Assembly (NCBI RefSeq): GCF_030486595.1
Contig: NZ_JAUJZH010000002.1
Coordinates: 310,001-374,000, forward strand
Length of the DNA stretch: 64,000 nucleotides
DNA from: Variovorax ginsengisoli
GTDB taxonomy: Bacteria > Pseudomonadota > Gammaproteobacteria > Burkholderiales > Burkholderiaceae_C
Reading direction: 5' to 3'
Under the pieces are notes generated by a model. That model was not told the origin of the DNA. It worked only from the letters and a program-made list of their open reading frames with translations, and did not search any database. Made by a program: the position numbers and the translations under genes. Below are positions 60,141-64,000 of the stretch, in pieces; the first letter of the stretch is position 1; every line of letters begins with the position of its first letter.

Positions 60141-61559
60141 TCAACTCAGGTGCGGATGGCGCGCCTGTTCGTAGAGGGTGCGGGCCAGTTCGCGGTGCCG
60201 CGCCAGCAGCGGCGCGAGGTCGAGGTCGGCGAAGCGGCCGTCCCGGATCCGCACCCGGCCATCGATCACGCTCAGCGCGGCGACGCCCGGCTGGCAGAAC
60301 ACCAGCGCCGCCACCGGGTCGTGGCCGGCGCCCGCATGGCCGACCCCGCGCAGGTCGAAGGCCACGATGTCGGCCGACATGCCCGGCGCCAGCGCGCCGA
60401 TGTCGTCGCGGCCGAGCACGCGGGCGCCGCCCAGGGTGGCGATCTCGAGCGCCTCGCGGGCGGTCATCGCGGCCGGGCCGAAGCCCACGCGCTGCAGCAG
60501 CATGGCCTGGCGCGCTTCGCCGAGCAGGTGGGCACCGTCGTTCGAGGCGCTGCCGTCGACGCCCAGCCCGACCGGCACGCCGGCGCGCCGCATGGCGCCG
60601 ATCGGCGCGATGCCCGAGGCCAGCCGCATGTTCGAGCACGGGCAGTGCGCGACGCCGGTGCCCGTGCGCCCGAACAGCGCGATGCCGGCCGCGTCGAGCT
60701 TGACGCAGTGGGCATGCCAGACGTCGCGTCCGACCCAGCCCAGGTCCTCGGCGTACTCGGCCGGCGTCATGCCGAATTTCTCGCGCGAGTAGGCGATGTC
60801 GTTGTCGTTCTCGGCCAGGTGGGTATGGAGCGATACGCCGCGCTCGCGCGCCAGTTCGGCCGACAGCCGCATCAGGTCGCGCGAGACCGAGAAGGGCGAG
60901 CAGGGCGCCAGCACGATGCGGCGCATCGCGTGGCGCGAGGGGTCGTGCCAGCGGTCGATCAGCCGCTCGCTGTCGCGCAGGATCGCGTCCTCGCTCTCGA
61001 CCACCTCGTCGGGCGGCAGGCCGCCGAGGCTGCGGCCCACGCTCATGCTGCCGCGGGCGGCATGGAAGCGCATGCCCATCGCGTCGGCGGCCTCGATCGA
61101 GTCGTCGAGCCGCGCGCCGTTCGGGAACAGGTAGAGATGGTCGCTCGACGTGGTGCAGCCCGACAGCATCAGCTCGGCCATCGCGATCCGGGTCGAGACC
61201 CGGATCATTTCCGGCGTGAGCCTGGCCCATAGCAGGTAGAGGTTCGTGAGCCAGCCGAACAGCTCGGCGTCCTGCGCCTCGGGCACGGCGCGGGTCAGGC
61301 TCTGGTACATGTGGTGGTGGGTGTTGACCAGCCCGGGCATCACCACGTGGCCGCGCAGGTCGATCGCCTCGGCCTGGCCACGCGCCAGGGCCTCGGCGTA
61401 GACCGGCGGCAGCTCGGCCGTGGCGCCTACCCAGGCGATCGCGGGGCCCTCGGTCACGACCGCGCCGTCGGGGATCTCGCGCCGGGCGGCATCCATGGTG
61501 ACCAGCATGTCGGCGTGGCGGAGGATCAGGGGGCGGGGGGGCGTCGCGGCGGCATTCAT
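60141..61559 (-). CDS. 8-oxoguanine deaminase-type amidohydrolase
   Basis: The 472-residue amidohydrolase has the metal site NTHHHMYQSLTRAVPEAQDA, SGCTTSSDHLY, HTHLAENDNDIAYSREKFG, CPCSNMRLASGIAPI and DGSASNDGAHLLGEARQAML. This set marks the 8-oxoguanine deaminase subgroup, which converts 8-oxoguanine to urate. Activity on related guanine or hydroxyatrazine-like substrates is possible. The ATG at 61559 is used because it begins the family N-terminus. It is monocistronic here. Confidence 0.85.
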   Translation of the reverse strand: MNAAATPPRPLILRHADMLVTMDAARREIPDGAVVTEGPAIAWVGATAELPPVYAEALARGQAEAIDLRGHVVMPGLVNTHHHMYQSLTRAVPEAQDAELFGWLTNLYLLWARLTPEMIRVSTRIAMAELMLSGCTTSSDHLYLFPNGARLDDSIEAADAMGMRFHAARGSMSVGRSLGGLPPDEVVESEDAILRDSERLIDRWHDPSRHAMRRIVLAPCSPFSVSRDLMRLSAELARERGVSLHTHLAENDNDIAYSREKFGMTPAEYAEDLGWVGRDVWHAHCVKLDAAGIALFGRTGTGVAHCPCSNMRLASGIAPIGAMRRAGVPVGLGVDGSASNDGAHLLGEARQAMLLQRVGFGPAAMTAREALEIATLGGARVLGRDDIGALAPGMSADIVAFDLRGVGHAGAGHDPVAALVFCQPGVAALSVIDGRVRIRDGRFADLDLAPLLARHRELARTLYEQARHPHLS

Positions 61560-61661
61560 GGCAGGGTTCCGTGTCGGGGCCGGCGGCCAGTGTGCACCAG
61601 GGCTCGCGATTTTTTTCGCCCCACCCCTGTTCAGGCCGGCCATCGCTGCCGATAGCTTGGG

Positions 61662-62309
61662 GTGGACACTCGGAGCCTTCCCCCATCCGGCGAGCCCGGC
61701 TATCGCATCCTGATGCGCGAAGGGTGCCGGGTGGTCTATGGGCACATGCCATTGCCCGAGTTCCTGGCCCTGATGAAGCAGGCCCACGACACCGAGTTGC
61801 TGCACGCCGGCATGGCGCGCATGCTGGACGCCACCGCCGTCATCGGCACCCCCGGGGCGCTGGCGCGGCTGCGCCTGCGCGAAACACCCGCCGCCATCGA
61901 AAGGATGCGGGCCCAGCTGGGCCGCGCCGCGCTGCGGCTCGATCCGCAATCGCTGCGCTGGCTGGCGGCCGGCGAGCAGGGGCCGGCCAGCCTCTCGCTG
62001 TTCGTGCTGCTGACCTGCGTGCGGCCCCGCCACTATCGGCACCGGTTGCCGGTGCTGCCGCGCGACGCCGGCGCGTTCCGGCGCTGCCGGCTGCTGATCG
62101 AGCAGGTGCCGGCCCTGCGGCATGCGCTGCCGCTGCTGGCCCAGCGCATCGCCGAGCCCGGCGTGGCCGAATGGGCGGCGCTTGCGCAGGCGTGGGACGA
62201 CCTCTGCGCCCAGATGGACCACGAAGCGCCCGACTGGCGGCAGGGGCCGGTTGACGCCCCCGGCGTGACCGCGATGCTGGCCTGCTTCCGCGAACTCGAA
62301 ATCGCTTAG
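61662..62309 (+). CDS. Hypothetical protein, about 215 residues
   Basis: The frame encodes 215 residues, starting MDTRSLPPSGEPGYRILMRE and ending TAMLACFRELEIA. It is rich in Ala, Leu and Arg, mostly helical by composition, without signal peptide or membrane segment. I recognise no family. GC-rich codon use is like its neighbours. It is divergent from the amidohydrolase gene and convergent with the next hypothetical gene. Confidence 0.55.
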   Translation: MDTRSLPPSGEPGYRILMREGCRVVYGHMPLPEFLALMKQAHDTELLHAGMARMLDATAVIGTPGALARLRLRETPAAIERMRAQLGRAALRLDPQSLRWLAAGEQGPASLSLFVLLTCVRPRHYRHRLPVLPRDAGAFRRCRLLIEQVPALRHALPLLAQRIAEPGVAEWAALAQAWDDLCAQMDHEAPDWRQGPVDAPGVTAMLACFRELEIA

Positions 62310-62312
62310 GGG

Positions 62313-62903
62313 CTAGCGCCGCGGCCAGCGGGCCCCGCCGTTCAGCGGGCGGCGGGCGAAGAACCAGCGGCGCTTGCGGCTGGGTCCGCGGGCGGCGGCG
62401 GCCTGCCGTTCTTCGAATGCGGCCCATTCGTTCTGGAGCGTCGCTGCCAGCGCGGCCAGGTTGGCCTGCTTGTATTCCCAGACGCCGGCGACCACGAAAT
62501 GGCCCATGCGCTGGGTGTCGGGCATGGGCGTGATCAGGATGCGGCCGGCACCCATGGCCTGCAGCACCGCGGCGCGCTCGGCCGCCAGGCGAAAGCCTTC
62601 GCCATAGCCCTCGATGTCGCGCGCCAGCGAGATCTGGACCAGCGTGATGCTCGAAAAATGCTCGGCGATGAAGGCCACCAGCATGGGCAGGAGGACCCGG
62701 CCGATCTTCGCCTTGTGGAGGTGCCGGCTGGACTCGGTGTCGGTGGGCTTGAAGTGCTCGATGCGCATTTGGGTGCCGCCCCGGCTCACCGGCACCGGGT
62801 CCAGGGTGCCGATGTGGGTCTCGCCGTAGTGCGCGAGCATGGGCTGGCCCAGTACGCAGGGCCCCAGGTCCGGTCCCGTGAAGTGCAGGCTGTGGATGCT
62901 CAT
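62313..62903 (-). CDS. Hypothetical protein, about 196 residues
   Basis: The 196-residue soluble protein begins MSIHSLHFTGPDLGPCVLGQ. Its middle, KIGRVLLPMLVAFIAEHFSS, GYGEGFRLAAERAAVLQAMG and ILITPMPDTQRMGHFVVAGV, looks like a folded alpha/beta domain. The C-terminus is basic (RKRRWFFARRPLNGGARWPR) and may bind nucleic acid or be exposed. No named family is recognised. Confidence 0.6.
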   Translation of the reverse strand: MSIHSLHFTGPDLGPCVLGQPMLAHYGETHIGTLDPVPVSRGGTQMRIEHFKPTDTESSRHLHKAKIGRVLLPMLVAFIAEHFSSITLVQISLARDIEGYGEGFRLAAERAAVLQAMGAGRILITPMPDTQRMGHFVVAGVWEYKQANLAALAATLQNEWAAFEERQAAAARGPSRKRRWFFARRPLNGGARWPRR

Positions 62904-62987
62904 GCCCGATTGTCGGTGGGGGCATGGGGTTCGAATCGGACGAACAACGGGGCGTTGGCGGCCCAGTTCGTTCGTCAGGCCGCCGGC

Positions 62988-63455
62988 TCAGAGGCCGAGA
63001 TCGCCCAGTCCCGGATGGTCGTCCGGGCGCCGGCCCAGCGGCCAGAAGAACTTGCGCTGGTCGTCCCTGATCGGCAGGTCGTTGATGCTGGCATGGCGCA
63101 CGCGCATCAGGCCGTCGTCGTTGAATTCCCAGTTCTCGTTGCCGTAGCTGCGGAACCACTGGCCGGAATCGTCGTGCCATTCGTAGGCGAAACGGACGGC
63201 GATCCGCGCGCCCTCGAAGGCCCAGAGTTCCTTGATCAGCCGGTAGTCGAGTTCGCGTGCCCACTTGCGCGCCAGAAAGGCCTCGGCCTCGGCCCGCCCG
63301 GCCACGAACTCGGCCCGGTTGCGCCAACGCGTGTCCTCGCTGTAGGCCTGAGCCACGCGTGCCGGATCGCGCGAGTTCCAGCCGTCCTCCGCGAGGCGGA
63401 CTTTCTGGATCGCGCTGTCGCGCGTGAAGGGGGGGAGCGGCGGGCGGGTGGTCAT
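62988..63455 (-). CDS. DUF1348 / SnoaL-like NTF2-fold protein
   Basis: The 155-residue protein matches DUF1348, a nuclear-transport-factor-2-like fold. Visible parts are [60 protein letters not shown], then [20 protein letters not shown] and [12 protein letters not shown]. The family has no fixed function and often acts on small ligands. The start at 63455 is the first ATG consistent with the family. Confidence 0.85.
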   Translation of the reverse strand: MTTRPPLPPFTRDSAIQKVRLAEDGWNSRDPARVAQAYSEDTRWRNRAEFVAGRAEAEAFLARKWARELDYRLIKELWAFEGARIAVRFAYEWHDDSGQWFRSYGNENWEFNDDGLMRVRHASINDLPIRDDQRKFFWPLGRRPDDHPGLGDLGL

Positions 63456-63464
63456 GGGCGAAGG

Positions 63465-63833
63465 TTAGCCGAGTTCGAAGGCTTCGCGGAAGGCGGCGCA
63501 GAACGCCTCGGTCCCGCTGATCGACAGGCTGACCGTGTGCCGCACGACCCCCGCCGCGCCGGGCTGCACGCGCAGTCGGCGCTCGACCGGGTCGAACACC
63601 ATCGACTGCGGCTGGCTGCTTTCCTGCATGCCCTGCAGGTCGTAGTCCCAGTCGCCGCCGTCGCCGACCGGCCCGCGCGGCGCGCCGAAGCCGGCGTGCG
63701 CCCAGTCCAGCACCTGCACCACCTCGGCCTCCACGGCAGCGACCTGCTGCGGGCCGGTGCTCGCCATGGCGTCGAACACGCCGACCCCTTCGGTGTCTTC
63801 GCTGTAGTCGAAATCCAGGTAATCCAATGTCAT
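63465..63833 (-). CDS. Hypothetical acidic protein
   Basis: The 122-residue protein begins MTLDYLDFDYSEDTEGVGVF and contains VEAEVVQVLDWAHAGFGAPR and VRHTVSLSISGTEAFCAAFR. It is acidic and soluble with a probable alpha/beta fold; no family is recognised. The start is ATG at 63833; the frame continues upstream to 63986 across the TetR control region, which is not likely to be translated. It lies 9 bases before the DUF1348 gene on the same strand and may be co-transcribed. Confidence 0.6.
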   Translation of the reverse strand: MTLDYLDFDYSEDTEGVGVFDAMASTGPQQVAAVEAEVVQVLDWAHAGFGAPRGPVGDGGDWDYDLQGMQESSQPQSMVFDPVERRLRVQPGAAGVVRHTVSLSISGTEAFCAAFREAFELG

Positions 63834-63890
63834 GCGCAAGATCATCCACGAAGCGCGGCGGCGGCTGAAGTAGACTTGCCGCGAGAATCC

Positions 63891-63917
63891 GAATTTAAAT
63901 TCAAACTCAAGTTTGAA
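63891..63917. promoter_or_regulatory. Two overlapping palindromes before a TetR-type gene
   Basis: GAATTTAAATTC (63891-63902) is a perfect 12-bp palindrome. TTCAAACT and AGTTTGAA (63900-63907 and 63910-63917) are perfect 8-bp inverted arms around CA. The second contains CAAAC-N4-GTTTG, a pattern seen at fatty-acid-responsive TetR regulators such as PsrA. It lies between the divergent hypothetical gene and the TetR start. Confidence 0.6.
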
Positions 63918-63924
63918 GGCCCGC

Positions 63925-64000
63925 ATGTCCGCCCCCGCCAAGCAGAAATCCGCCGCGCGCACGCCGCGCCCCGATGGCGACGCCACCCGCGCCCTGCTGC
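63925..64000 (+). CDS. TetR-family regulator, first residues only (cut by window edge)
   Basis: From ATG at 63925 the visible 25 residues read MSAPAKQKSAARTPRPDGDA followed by TRALL. This is the basic tail and start of helix 1 of a TetR regulator (RPDGDATRALL). The gene runs out of the window. The palindromes just upstream suit autoregulation. The identification rests on a short stretch, supported by context. Confidence 0.6.
   Translation, partial: MSAPAKQKSAARTPRPDGDATRALL

Overview
The window is a high-GC chromosomal stretch from a betaproteobacterium of the order Burkholderiales, most probably family Comamonadaceae and Variovorax-like. The call rests on gene content: a Bug-type solute receptor, a benzoyl-CoA (box) pathway with a BoxR-type regulator, an OmpW porin and a Burkholderiales-style minCDE order. 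No 16S rRNA, tRNA, CRISPR array, insertion sequence or phage module was seen. The window opens inside a sensor kinase gene and closes inside a TetR-type regulator gene.

Region 1 (1-20085) is mostly housekeeping and envelope genes: a LytS-like kinase (partial), DUF4256 + MFS pair, small lipoprotein, hemerythrin-like protein, orphan cytochrome P450, DegS/HtrA-like protease, minC-minD-minE, a large secreted lipoprotein, NCS2 pyrimidine permease, hotdog thioesterase, AsmA-like protein, chemoreceptor, OmpW, FHA protein, LuxR-type response regulator and small envelope proteins.

Region 2 (20146-39417) is accessory metabolism and signalling. It holds (a) a three-gene minus-strand operon with a BKACE/DUF849 beta-keto acid cleavage enzyme, a carnitine-dehydrogenase-like enzyme and a feruloyl-CoA-synthetase-like ligase, divergent from a Crp/Fnr regulator; (b) a TIR-transmembrane-WD40 protein, a membrane-anchored beta-rich protein and a convergent DUF3095 (class III cyclase-like) protein; (c) a LysR / CoA ligase / acyl-CoA dehydrogenase / Bug-receptor operon; (d) an aldolase-II, orphan amino-acid binding protein, LysR and class V aminotransferase set.

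Region 3 (39429-54683) is the aerobic benzoyl-CoA pathway. The minus-strand operon runs DUF4863 protein, boxD-type aldehyde dehydrogenase, benzoate-CoA ligase and alpha/beta hydrolase, then a five-gene branched-chain-type ABC importer (livKHMGF) that probably imports benzoate or a related acid. Divergently, boxR is followed by boxC-boxB-boxA and a MaoC-like hydratase. Benzoate would be imported, activated to benzoyl-CoA, epoxidised by BoxAB, ring-cleaved by BoxC and oxidised by BoxD. The boxC promoter carries a perfect 14-bp inverted repeat centred on its -10 box. The same -10/half-site arrangement recurs at boxR, so BoxR probably represses both.

Region 4 (54696-64000) has a methyltransferase, MscS channel, acetoacetyl-CoA synthetase, small membrane protein, 8-oxoguanine-deaminase-type amidohydrolase, several proteins of unknown function and the start of a TetR gene with a palindromic operator candidate.

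All names come from reading motifs and overall sequence, with no database search. Enzyme specificities beyond the family level are inference.
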